Source: Hyphomicrobiales bacterium
GTDB taxonomy: Bacteria; Pseudomonadota; Alphaproteobacteria; Rhizobiales; NORP267
Reading direction: 5' to 3'
Assembly (NCBI GenBank): GCA_021775875.1
Contig: JAJFHA010000013.1
Span: 1-50,270 of the forward strand
Length of the DNA stretch: 50,270 bases
Shown here: positions 1-8,196 of the stretch, piece by piece
Layout: each line of letters begins with the position of its first letter
Numbering within the stretch: the stretch's first letter is position 1
Position numbers and translations under genes: made by a program
The notes under the pieces: model-generated
The model's input: only the letters and a program-made list of their open reading frames with translations
The model's database searches: none
Told to the model about the DNA's origin: nothing

Positions 1-956
1 CGCACCAGCCCGGCAGAGGCCAAAATACAATCGAGCCGGGTCAGGGTCACCATCTCGATGATTGTGTTGATACCCCGCCCTTCCTCGCCAACCAGCCAAC
101 CCAGGGCATCGCGAAACTCCACTTCGGAAGATGCGTTCGAACGATTGCCCAACTTGGATTTCAGACGCAAAAAATGCAGCCCGTTCAACGCGCCATCATC
201 AAGCACCCGTGGTGTCAGGAAACAGCTTAAGCCTTTGGGCGTTTGGGCCAGAATTAGAAACGCGTCACACATCGGCGCGGACATGAACCATTTATGGCCA
301 TTGATCAGAAATTCGCCCAAAGCGCCGCCAGAAGCAACGGCGCTGGTTGTGTTGGCACGCACATCCGTACCGCCCTGTTTTTCCGTCATCCCCATGCCGA
401 TCGTTACCGATTGTTTCTCGTCCAGATGAACGAGACGCTTGTCATAGGTCCGGTTGAGAATTTTCGGCACCCAACGCTTGGCCAAATCTGGATTTTTTAG
501 CAAAGCCGGTACAGCGGCGTTGGTCATGGTGATCGGGCAAACATGTCCCGGCTCGACCTGGTTCATTAAATAGATGCCAGCGCCCCGGGCAACGGCGGCT
601 CCGGTCATATCCTTGTCGGTTTGCTCCAGATGATCCCAGACACTGCAATGCAGCCCCTGCGCCATACTAAGCGTCATGAAGTCATGATAACTTGGATGAA
701 AGTCGACCCGGTCGACGCGATGCCCCTTACGGTCGAAGGTGACCAACTCAGGTGTGTGCTTGTTGGCCAGCTCGGCATTCACAAAGGTCTCTGCCTTCCC
801 AAGCCTCTCACCAAAGGCCGTCAGAGTCCCGAGCGCCTGCTCAGCATCGCCTCTTTTGATCGCCTCGATCAGGATTGGATCACTATCCAGCAAATTATAA
901 TCCACCAGATCAGGTGACTGGTTGAAAACCTCGTGGGTGGCGTTTTGTTTGGTCAT
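1..956 (-). CDS. aidB: AidB-type acyl-CoA dehydrogenase, 3' end beyond the window
   Basis: I translated this reading frame by hand from the ATG at 956-954; about 318 codons are present before the left edge and no stop is reached. The N-terminus carries PDLVDYNLL and the centre GMGMTEKQGGTDVR, which match the AidB subgroup of acyl-CoA dehydrogenases (E. coli AidB has GMGMTEKQGGSDV). Next comes a NGHKWFMSAP segment typical of the flavin-binding beta domain, then an SNASSEVEF stretch. AidB is a FAD protein linked to the adaptive response to alkylating agents and has weak isovaleryl-CoA dehydrogenase activity; the physiological substrate is unsettled. The gene diverges from pyrB across 96 bases, so both promoters must lie there. 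The C-terminal helical domain is outside the window. A plain short-chain acyl-CoA dehydrogenase is less likely because of the AidB-specific N-terminus. Confidence 0.87.
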   Translation of the reverse strand, partial: MTKQNATHEVFNQSPDLVDYNLLDSDPILIEAIKRGDAEQALGTLTAFGERLGKAETFVNAELANKHTPELVTFDRKGHRVDRVDFHPSYHDFMTLSMAQGLHCSVWDHLEQTDKDMTGAAVARGAGIYLMNQVEPGHVCPITMTNAAVPALLKNPDLAKRWVPKILNRTYDKRLVHLDEKQSVTIGMGMTEKQGGTDVRANTTSAVASGGALGEFLINGHKWFMSAPMCDAFLILAQTPKGLSCFLTPRVLDDGALNGLHFLRLKSKLGNRSNASSEVEFRDALGWLVGEEGRGINTIIEMVTLTRLDCILASAGLV

Positions 957-1052
957 GGCATGTCCGAACATTGAAATTTTGAACAGTTTAGCACAGGAAA
1001 TTCGCCAAGCCGCTTGCTGGAATCGCGAAATACACCTATAGGTCCGATTTTA

Positions 1053-2003
1053 ATGACTGCGCTCACAAATCATACCCTGGACGATTTCCCCCACCGCCAC
1101 CTGTTGGGTATCGAAGAATTATCCGCTCCCGACATAATATATCTGCTGGATCTCGCCGAGCGCCAGGTCGAAATCGGCCGCAAGGTTGAGAAAAAAACCA
1201 ACATTTTGCGTGGCCGCACCCAGATCAATCTGTTCTTTGAAGCCTCCACCCGGACCCAATCATCCTTCGAGATTGCCGGAAAGCGCCTTGGTGCCGACGT
1301 CATGAATATGTCGGTCGCGTCCTCTTCGGTCAAAAAGGGCGAAACCCTGCTCGATACGGCTTCAACCCTGAATGCCATGAACCCTGATATTCTGGTCGTC
1401 CGCCATCAATCAGCCGGCGCGGTACATCTGCTCGCCCAAAAAGTGGAATGTTCGGTTGTGAATGCCGGTGATGGCGCGCATCAACACCCGACCCAGGCCC
1501 TGCTCGACGCCCTGACCATCCGTCGCCACAAGGGACGGCTGGATAATCTCATCGTGGCTATTTGCGGCGACATTCGCCACAGCCGGGTGGCGCGATCAAA
1601 TATCCTGTTGCTCAATCTGCTCGGCGCACGGGTGCGGGTTATCGCACCATCGACGCTTCTGCCCGCTGCCGTGGAACGCCTCGGTGTTGAAGTTTTCACT
1701 GATATGCGCGAAGGGCTGGAAGACGCAGATATTGTCATGATGTTGCGGCTTCAACATGAACGCATGGGTGGCTCATACGCCCCATCGGTGCGAGAATATT
1801 TCCATTTTTTCGGGCTCGACGAAGATAAGTTGTCTTACGCAGCCGACGACGCGCTGGTTATGCATCCGGGGCCGATGAATCGCGGTGTCGAGATTGATTC
1901 CGCCATCGCGGACGGTCCTCGCAGCCTGATCCGCGAACAGGTTGAAATGGGCGTTGCGGTTCGCATGGCCGTATTGCAAGTTCTCGGACAGGCACACACA
2001 TGA
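1053..2003 (+). CDS. pyrB: Aspartate carbamoyltransferase catalytic chain
   Basis: The enzyme joins carbamoyl phosphate and aspartate to make N-carbamoyl-aspartate, the committed step of pyrimidine synthesis. The carbamoyl-phosphate loop STRTQSSFE, the HPTQALLDA motif and the C-terminal [12 protein letters not shown] motif are all present. I place the start at the ATG at 1053 (316 residues), which gives the usual N-terminus ([20 protein letters not shown]). A TTG at 1014 would add 13 residues that do not look conserved. The stop overlaps the next start as ATGA (2000-2003), implying translational coupling with the inactive dihydroorotase-like gene. That arrangement is known from species in which a catalytically silent PyrC homologue supports assembly of the transcarbamoylase. 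No pyrI regulatory-chain gene is seen. Confidence 0.97.
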   Translation: MTALTNHTLDDFPHRHLLGIEELSAPDIIYLLDLAERQVEIGRKVEKKTNILRGRTQINLFFEASTRTQSSFEIAGKRLGADVMNMSVASSSVKKGETLLDTASTLNAMNPDILVVRHQSAGAVHLLAQKVECSVVNAGDGAHQHPTQALLDALTIRRHKGRLDNLIVAICGDIRHSRVARSNILLLNLLGARVRVIAPSTLLPAAVERLGVEVFTDMREGLEDADIVMMLRLQHERMGGSYAPSVREYFHFFGLDEDKLSYAADDALVMHPGPMNRGVEIDSAIADGPRSLIREQVEMGVAVRMAVLQVLGQAHT

Positions 2004-3313
2004 CCCCAACCGGATCAAAAGCCAACGGCGACCAGCCCCGCAATATCTTGTTCCACAATGCCCGCGTAGTTGATCCCGCTCAAGAGCTTGATATTGCGGG
2101 CGGTGTTTTAGTCCAGGACGGCAAAATCACCGCCGTTGAAGCCGGCTTGAACGCCGCTCCCGAAGGCACCGAACTGGTAAATTGCGGTGGCAAATTGATT
2201 TGCCCCGGTCTGATCGACATGCGGGTCTTTACCGGGGAACCTGGCGCTGAACATCGCGAAACCCTGGCAACAGCCAGCCACGCCGCAGCCGCTGGTGGTG
2301 TCACCACCATGATCTGCATGCCGGATACCGACCCGGTTATCGATGATATCGCGTTGGTTGATTTTGTTATGCGCCGCGCCAGAGATACAGCCATCGTCAG
2401 GGTTTTACCGATGGCTGCAATCACGCGCGGCCTGCACGGCAAAGAAATGACCGAAATCGGCCTGCTTTCTGAGGCAGGAGCCGTTGGATTTACCGACGGG
2501 CGCAACACAATCACCAACGCCCAGGTCATGCGCCGCGCCATGACCTATGCCAGAGATTTCGACGCCGTAATCGCCCATCAGACCGAAGACCCGGACCTCA
2601 AGGGCGACGGCGTCATGAATGAAGGTGAAACATCTTCACGTCTGGGTCTGATCGGTATTCCGGTTGAAGCAGAGACCGTAATTGTAGACCGCGATCTCCA
2701 TCTGGCCGAACTCACATCATCAAAATATCACGCTGCCAAAATATCCTGCGAAAAATCCCTTGATGCGATATCGCGCGCCAAAAATCGGGGCGTATCGGTT
2801 ACCTGCGGTGTCAGCATCAACCATCTATGCCTGAACGAACATGATGTGGGGGCGTATCGGACGTTTCTGAAAATGTCGCCGCCGCTCCGTGCCGAAAGCG
2901 ACCGGGCCGCAATGGTTCAGGGGGTTGCCGATGGCCTGATCGATGTCATTGTTTCCTCTCACGATCCCCAGGACGTTGAAACCAAACGCCACCCCTTCGC
3001 CGAAGCCGCCGACGGCGCGGTGGGTCTTGAAACACTGCTCTCCGCAGCGCTCCGGATGGTCCATAGCGGGGATTGTGAATTACGAGAGGTCCTTGCCTGC
3101 ATGACCATCAATCCGGCCAAAATATTGGGTCTTGATGCAGGAACCCTGATACCGGGCCGCCCCGCAGACCTGATTTTAGTGGATGCCGATCTGCCTTGGG
3201 CCGTAAAAGAACAGGAATTGCACTCCCGGTCGAAAAACACCCCGTTTGAGGGCGACAGGTTTTTAGGCCGTGTATTGCGCACACTGGTTGCCGGGCGCAC
3301 AGTCTACGATTAG
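2000..3313 (+). CDS. pyrC: Dihydroorotase-like protein lacking catalytic residues (PyrC'/PyrX type)
   Basis: This 437-residue amidohydrolase-fold protein aligns with class I dihydroorotase over its whole length (PGLIDM near 70, HRET near 85, TED near 195, GLETLLSAA near 342). Key metal ligands are gone. The usual D-x-H-x-H is D73-M-R-V-F77, so both histidines are lost. The late T-D-H-A-P-H motif reads S-S-H-D-P-Q (319-324), losing the catalytic aspartate and a substrate-binding histidine. The V-T-P-H-H-L segment is VSINHL. A histidine remains at 193. This pattern defines the non-catalytic PyrC' proteins encoded after pyrB in pseudomonads and other proteobacteria, where they act as structural partners of PyrB. 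I infer the same role here, with a functional dihydroorotase encoded elsewhere. Automatic annotation will probably call it a dihydroorotase. Confidence 0.9.
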   Translation: MTPTGSKANGDQPRNILFHNARVVDPAQELDIAGGVLVQDGKITAVEAGLNAAPEGTELVNCGGKLICPGLIDMRVFTGEPGAEHRETLATASHAAAAGGVTTMICMPDTDPVIDDIALVDFVMRRARDTAIVRVLPMAAITRGLHGKEMTEIGLLSEAGAVGFTDGRNTITNAQVMRRAMTYARDFDAVIAHQTEDPDLKGDGVMNEGETSSRLGLIGIPVEAETVIVDRDLHLAELTSSKYHAAKISCEKSLDAISRAKNRGVSVTCGVSINHLCLNEHDVGAYRTFLKMSPPLRAESDRAAMVQGVADGLIDVIVSSHDPQDVETKRHPFAEAADGAVGLETLLSAALRMVHSGDCELREVLACMTINPAKILGLDAGTLIPGRPADLILVDADLPWAVKEQELHSRSKNTPFEGDRFLGRVLRTLVAGRTVYD

Positions 3314-3342
3314 TCTAAGGCTATTCTAGTCTCAGGCTATTC
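3311..3342 (+). repeat. 16-bp tandem duplication over the pyrC stop codon
   Basis: Two adjacent 16-base units differ at one position: TAGTCTAAGGCTATTC at 3311-3326 and TAGTCTCAGGCTATTC at 3327-3342. The first three bases are the stop codon of the dihydroorotase-like gene, so the second unit adds another in-phase-looking TAG. It lies in the 53-base spacer before plsY. It looks like a recent slippage or duplication event with no evident function. Confidence 0.8.
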
Positions 3343-3366
3343 GATTAATCAAACTGATTGCAGCCA

Positions 3367-3984
3367 ATGCCCGATCCCATCAACTGGTCTCTCTCCATGC
3401 CGTATTTTGCTGCAGCACTGGTTTTCGGATATCTGCTCGGTTCCATCCCGTTTGGCCTGTTGATCACCCGGTTTGCCGGTCTCGGCGATATCCGCAATAT
3501 CGGGTCCGGTAATATCGGCTCCACCAACGTCTTGCGTACTGGTAACAAGGGCCTCGCGGCACTCACACTTATATTGGATATTCTGAAAGGCACTCTCGCC
3601 GTTCTAATCGCCGGGCTATACGGACCTGATGTGGCAATCATCGCGGGCCTTGGCGCATTCCTCGGACATCTGTTTCCGGTTTGGCTCAAATTCAAGGGCG
3701 GCAAAGGCGTCGCGACTTTTCTTGGTATTCTGTTGGCCCTTTGTTGGCCCATGGCTTTGGTTTTTGTCGCCACCTGGATCGCTGTCGCCGCCTTGTTCCG
3801 CTTTTCCTCGCTGGCAGGCATGACAGCCGCAATCGTCGCACCTTTGGGATTACGTTTTTTTGAACAATATCAGGCCAGTGAGTTATTCTTTCTGCTCGCC
3901 ATTCTGATTTTGTGGGCGCACCGGGAAAATATTTCACGTCTCCTCAAGGGAGACGAATCCAAAATTGGGCAATCAAACTCGTGA
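3367..3984 (+). CDS. plsY: Acyl-phosphate:glycerol-3-phosphate acyltransferase
   Basis: PlsY is an integral inner-membrane enzyme that moves an acyl group from acyl-phosphate to glycerol-3-phosphate, giving lysophosphatidic acid, the first step of phospholipid synthesis. The three family loops are visible: [12 protein letters not shown] near the N-terminus, [14 protein letters not shown] in the first conserved loop and [15 protein letters not shown] in the phosphate/glycerol site. Several hydrophobic segments fit the usual seven-helix membrane protein. I use the ATG at 3367 (205 residues); a TTG at 3358 and an ATG at 3397 are alternatives. Its stop overlaps the GTG start of dprA (GTGA), so it sits inside the pyrB-pyrC'-plsY-dprA operon. 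The pyrimidine-to-phospholipid pairing is a common alphaproteobacterial gene order, not a functional pathway. Confidence 0.96.
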   Translation: MPDPINWSLSMPYFAAALVFGYLLGSIPFGLLITRFAGLGDIRNIGSGNIGSTNVLRTGNKGLAALTLILDILKGTLAVLIAGLYGPDVAIIAGLGAFLGHLFPVWLKFKGGKGVATFLGILLALCWPMALVFVATWIAVAALFRFSSLAGMTAAIVAPLGLRFFEQYQASELFFLLAILILWAHRENISRLLKGDESKIGQSNS

Positions 3985-5150
3985 TTCAGCGCAGGACCCT
4001 AAATCACGACTACCAGAACCATGACGGATACGAGTTATCCAATTCGCAAAAACTGGCCTGGCTGCGCCTGATCCGCTCCGAAAATGTGGGACCAATCAGC
4101 TTTCGCGCCCTGATCAACAGATATGGCGGGGCGGCTGAAGCTCTCGAAGCACTACCCGAACTATCGGCCAAAGGCGGCATGCGCCGCCAAATCCGCATCT
4201 GCCCGGAAGACCAGGCCGAAGCAGAAATGGATGCGGCCCTGAACGAAGACCTCACCCTGATCGCCCTGGGGGAGCAGGGTTACCCGTTTCTGCTGCAACA
4301 TATTGACGATGCACCGCCGCTTTTATTCGTCCGCGGTAAAACAGATTTGTTGCCAAGTCCGGCAATCGCGATTGTCGGGTCAAGAAATTGCTCTGTCGCT
4401 GGAGCCCGGCTTGCGACTGAATTTGCTGCCGGCCTGGCAGAAGCTGGCTTGACAATTGTATCAGGGCTGGCGCGCGGCATCGACGCCGCAGCTCATCAGG
4501 CAACTTTGTCGTATGGAACAATTGCCGTATTGGCGGGCGGAGCCAATACAGTTTATCCCGATAAACATGTGGAGCTTGCAGCTAAAATTGCAGAAACCGG
4601 AGCGCTGATATCGGAAATGCCGATTGGCCACCTTCCCCGCGCCCGCGATTTCCCCCGAAGAAACCGCATCATTTCTGGAATTGCAATCGGCACCCTCGTG
4701 GTTGAAGCTGCAACCCGGTCCGGGTCATTGATCACCGCGCGGCTCGCTGGCGAACAGGGGCGTGATATTTTCGCGATCCCCGGCTCCCCGCTTGATCCCA
4801 GAACCGAAGGCGCGAACCGATTGCTCAAACAAGGCGCTCAATTGGTGACATCCGTGGAGGACATTCTGGAAACAATTGCACCACAATTGGAAGAGCCTGA
4901 CTTGCTTCTTAATCACGCAGCAGGCCAGAACAGGCTGGAAACAGAAAAACATGAATGGCAGGAACCAAGCGAACCAAGTGATGATGACCGGGAAAGAATC
5001 GTGCAGTCCCTGAGCCTGACGCCAGTGACAAATGACGAAATCATTCGACAATGCGATGTGCCAACCGGAACCGTCATTTCAGTATTGATGGAACTGGATA
5101 TTGCCGGGCGCATCGAACGCCATCCGGGACAGCGCGTCTCTCTTATATGA
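3981..5150 (+). CDS. dprA: DNA processing protein DprA
   Basis: DprA (Smf) binds incoming single-stranded DNA and loads RecA during natural transformation; it is also widespread in bacteria not known to be competent. With the GTG start at 3981, overlapping the plsY stop as GTGA, the product has 389 residues. An upstream ATG at 3912 would merely read through the end of plsY in another frame. An N-terminal helix-hairpin-like segment ([13 protein letters not shown]) is followed by the extended Rossmann fold with [13 protein letters not shown] and [14 protein letters not shown], then PRRNRIISG and [14 protein letters not shown]. The last ~65 residues form the winged-helix (DML1-like) domain, with [16 protein letters not shown]. 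It is the last gene of the operon and converges on the small reverse gene three bases later. Confidence 0.95.
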   Translation: MIQRRTLNHDYQNHDGYELSNSQKLAWLRLIRSENVGPISFRALINRYGGAAEALEALPELSAKGGMRRQIRICPEDQAEAEMDAALNEDLTLIALGEQGYPFLLQHIDDAPPLLFVRGKTDLLPSPAIAIVGSRNCSVAGARLATEFAAGLAEAGLTIVSGLARGIDAAAHQATLSYGTIAVLAGGANTVYPDKHVELAAKIAETGALISEMPIGHLPRARDFPRRNRIISGIAIGTLVVEAATRSGSLITARLAGEQGRDIFAIPGSPLDPRTEGANRLLKQGAQLVTSVEDILETIAPQLEEPDLLLNHAAGQNRLETEKHEWQEPSEPSDDDRERIVQSLSLTPVTNDEIIRQCDVPTGTVISVLMELDIAGRIERHPGQRVSLI

Positions 5151-5153
5151 AAC

Positions 5154-5369
5154 TTACGGTGAAGATTTTCTGGTGATAATTGTGGTTTCCTCGTAAACCA
5201 GATCAAGCAGGTAGGCCAGAAACGCTAAATTTGACTGGTCCGCTAACTGGCGCAAACCAATCACCATATCGCCGATATATTCCGCCGTTACTTGGGGATC
5301 ACTGGAAGAAATATCAGTTTCTGATATCTCTGAAACTTGCATTTTCCTGGATTCGGAACTAACCGGCAT
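5154..5369 (-). CDS. Small conserved-looking protein of unknown function (71 residues)
   Basis: This short gene has a strong ribosome site, GAGGAGG about 10 bases before its ATG. Its centre (TAEYIGDMVIGLRQLADQSN followed by LAFLAYLLDLV) is a leucine-rich amphipathic helical region. I recognise this pattern from small hypothetical proteins of Rhizobiales and Rhodospirillales, though I cannot name a family. There is no signal peptide or membrane segment. The first ~25 residues are Ser/Glu-rich and probably disordered. It converges on dprA (3-base gap) and diverges from topA. The 253 bases upstream would carry its promoter. Its function is unknown; a small regulatory or adaptor protein is possible but unsupported. 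Confidence 0.72.
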   Translation of the reverse strand: MPVSSESRKMQVSEISETDISSSDPQVTAEYIGDMVIGLRQLADQSNLAFLAYLLDLVYEETTIITRKSSP

Positions 5370-5445
5370 GATCCCTTGGCCTCCTCAGACAACATATTTC
5401 TGTTCGCGCATCTATACAGAAAAAACAGACCTAATTCCATACCGG

Positions 5446-5475
5446 TTGTAACACAAAAAGTTTACTCTACTATAA
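5446..5475 (+). promoter_or_regulatory. Candidate sigma-70 promoter for topA
   Basis: TTGTAA (5446-5451) and CTATAA (5470-5475) are separated by 18 bases in the AT-rich part of the spacer upstream of topA. A second possible -10, TATAAT, lies at about 5480-5485 but lacks a good -35. The predicted start near 5482 would give a leader of about 140 bases before the topA ATG. This rests on sequence match only. Confidence 0.35.
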
Positions 5476-5622
5476 GTTGTATAATCGATTTTTAAAGGAA
5501 TTGCAGGTTTACCATTGTTTTCCAAGCTCGCTCAGACTAAATGGCCGCGGTGACCTGTGCTGGGTTTTGGCCCAAACACAATCATTGCATATGTTGAAAA
5601 ACAGTATTGAACCGGGAATTAA

Positions 5623-8163
5623 ATGAACGTCGTTATCGTAGAATCGCCTGCCAAGGCCAAGACAATCAACAAATACCTAGGCTCCGACTATGAGGTTTAT
5701 GCCTCTTTCGGTCATGTCAGGGATTTGCCGCCGAAGGATGGCTCTGTGCGTCCTGACGAAGATTTTGCCATGACCTGGGATGTGGATGCCAAGGCCCGCA
5801 AACGGATGAACGAAATTGCCAGCGCGGTAAAATCGTCTGACCGCTTGATTCTAGCGACCGACCCGGACCGCGAAGGTGAAGCCATATCCTGGCACGTTCT
5901 TGAATACCTGCGTCAGAAAAAAGTTCTCGGTGACAAGCCCGTCGAACGCGTTGTCTTTAACGCCATTACCAAAACCGCCATCCTCGACGCGATGTCTCAT
6001 CCGCGCGAAATTGATGAGCCGCTGGTCGACGCCTATCTCGCGCGCCGTGCGCTGGATTATCTTGTGGGTTTTACCCTGTCGCCGGTACTCTGGAGAAAAT
6101 TACCGGGTGCCCGCTCCGCTGGCAGGGTGCAATCTGTGTCCCTGCGTCTTGTCTGCGACCGGGAAAAGGAAATCGAAACATTTATATCACGCGAATATTG
6201 GTCAATTGTCGCCAACCTGAATAATCAGGAAGACAAACCATTCGACGCCAGACTTGTCTCTCTCGAAGGCGAAAAACTCGACCGCTTTGCAGTACCAAAC
6301 GGCGAAAAAGCAGAAGCAATCAGAGCTTCGATAGAAGCCGGATCATTCACCGTTAAATCCGTTGATACAAAGCCGCAAAAACGCCACCCCGCGCCGCCAT
6401 TCACAACCTCTACGCTGCAACAGGAAGCGTCGCGCAAGCTCAATTTTGCCGCAGCCCACACAATGCGGCTCGCCCAACGCCTGTATGAAGGCATCAATAT
6501 TGGCGGCGAGACCGTTGGCTTGATCACCTATATGCGGACCGACGGCGTGCAAATCATTCCCGAAGCTGTTGATGCTTGCCGCGATGTCATTGGCGGCGAA
6601 TATGGTTCGCGCTATCTGCCGGAAAAACCCCGCTTCTATAAAACCAAAGCGAAAAACGCGCAGGAAGCTCATGAAGCCGTCCGCCCAACATCTCTCTCCC
6701 GTCTGCCCAAGGACGTGGCAGGCGCATTGGATCCGGAACAGGCAAAGCTCTACGAATTGATCTGGAAACGCACCATTGCCAGCCAGATGGCCAGCGCCGA
6801 GATGGAACGGACCACAATCGAAATTGCCGGACCGGGTGGCGATGACCGCGAAATTGGCCTGCGCGCCACCGGCACAGTTATGGCCTTTGACGGTTACCTG
6901 ACCCTGTATCAGGAAGGCACCGACGACGAGGAAGACGAAAAAAGCACCCGCCTGCCCCGCGTCAATAATGGCGAAACTCCAAAAATCAACAACGTTGCCG
7001 CCAATCAGCACTTCACCGAGCCGCCGCCACGCTACACCGAAGCGACTCTGGTCAAGCGGATGGAAGAACTTGGCATCGGCCGCCCATCCACCTTCGCTTC
7101 CACTTTGTCGGTGCTGCGCGAACGCGATTATGTGCGCCTTGATAAAAAGCGCCTCATTCCCGAAGGCAAGGGTCGGCTGGTAACCGCATTCCTTGAAAAT
7201 TTCTTCCCGCGCTATGTGGAATATGATTTCACCGCCGATCTGGAGGAAAAGCTCGACCTTGTCTCAAACGGCGAAATTGAATGGAAAGATTTGTTGCGCG
7301 AATTCTGGACCGCATTTTCGGAAACCGTCGATGGCACCAAAGAATTACGCATAACTCAAGTCCTGGATGCCCTCAACGAGAGCCTCAAAGAGCATGTTTT
7401 CCCGATACCAGAGGATGGCGGCGACCGGCGCGCCTGCAAATCCTGCGAAGGCGGTCAGCTCAGCTTGAAAGTCGGCAAATTTGGAGCCTTTATCGGCTGT
7501 TCCAATTATCCCGAATGTCGTTTTACGCGCCAGCTTGGTTTGGCCGATAGCGATCAGAATAAAGCCGCTGAAAGTGACAAGGTTCTTGGCAACGATCCAG
7601 ACTCTGATGAAGAGATCATGCTTAAAAACGGCCGGTTCGGGCCTTATGTTGAGCGCAAGGCCGAAGACGAGAAAAAACCGCAACGCGCTTCCATCCCAAA
7701 AGGTCTGGACCCTGACACTGTCGATCTTGAGCAGGCCCTGCAATTGCTCTCACTTCCCCGCGAAGTTGGCCTCCATCCGGAATCCGGCAACATAATCACA
7801 GCAGGTCTTGGGCGGTACGGACCGTTTGTTTTGCACGATGGCAAATATGCCAACCTTTCAAGCTGGGAAGAAGTGTTCAGCGTCGGTATCAACCGCGCTG
7901 TTACGGTTTTAGCCGAAAAGAAAGAACGCGGCGGACGCGGTGCAACAGCCAAATCTCTGAAAGACCTGGGCGATCACCCTGATCTGGGCGGCAAAATGCA
8001 GGTCCTTGATGGCCGCTACGGCCCCTATATCAAGCACGGCAAAATCAACGCCACCCTTCCCAAAGGCGTCGCGCCGGAAGAAGTAACGGTGGAGCAAGCC
8101 GTCACTTTGATTGCTGAAAAAGCAGCCAAAGGCAGCGGTCGCCGCAAAAAGGCCAAGAAGTGA
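5623..8163 (+). CDS. topA: DNA topoisomerase I (type IA)
   Basis: TopA relaxes negative supercoils by cutting and rejoining one strand. The 846-residue product begins with the Toprim domain (VIVESPAKAKTINKYLG; TDPDREGEAISWH near 87). The active-site tyrosine is Y303 in GLITYMRTDG, inside the usual type IA arch. A four-cysteine zinc ribbon (CKSCEGG...GCSNYPECRF) lies at roughly 604-630. It is followed by several C-terminal repeats with the GRFGPYVE / GRYGPFVLHDG / GRYGPYIKHG signature and a lysine-rich end (GSGRRKKAKK). This C-terminal plan is typical of alphaproteobacteria. The start ATG gives the expected MNVVIVESPAKA N-terminus. rnr follows after 33 bases, and the two are probably co-transcribed. 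Confidence 0.98.
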   Translation: MNVVIVESPAKAKTINKYLGSDYEVYASFGHVRDLPPKDGSVRPDEDFAMTWDVDAKARKRMNEIASAVKSSDRLILATDPDREGEAISWHVLEYLRQKKVLGDKPVERVVFNAITKTAILDAMSHPREIDEPLVDAYLARRALDYLVGFTLSPVLWRKLPGARSAGRVQSVSLRLVCDREKEIETFISREYWSIVANLNNQEDKPFDARLVSLEGEKLDRFAVPNGEKAEAIRASIEAGSFTVKSVDTKPQKRHPAPPFTTSTLQQEASRKLNFAAAHTMRLAQRLYEGINIGGETVGLITYMRTDGVQIIPEAVDACRDVIGGEYGSRYLPEKPRFYKTKAKNAQEAHEAVRPTSLSRLPKDVAGALDPEQAKLYELIWKRTIASQMASAEMERTTIEIAGPGGDDREIGLRATGTVMAFDGYLTLYQEGTDDEEDEKSTRLPRVNNGETPKINNVAANQHFTEPPPRYTEATLVKRMEELGIGRPSTFASTLSVLRERDYVRLDKKRLIPEGKGRLVTAFLENFFPRYVEYDFTADLEEKLDLVSNGEIEWKDLLREFWTAFSETVDGTKELRITQVLDALNESLKEHVFPIPEDGGDRRACKSCEGGQLSLKVGKFGAFIGCSNYPECRFTRQLGLADSDQNKAAESDKVLGNDPDSDEEIMLKNGRFGPYVERKAEDEKKPQRASIPKGLDPDTVDLEQALQLLSLPREVGLHPESGNIITAGLGRYGPFVLHDGKYANLSSWEEVFSVGINRAVTVLAEKKERGGRGATAKSLKDLGDHPDLGGKMQVLDGRYGPYIKHGKINATLPKGVAPEEVTVEQAVTLIAEKAAKGSGRRKKAKK

Positions 8164-8196
8164 TTTCCCAAATGATATGTCTGCGTAAGATGCGCA

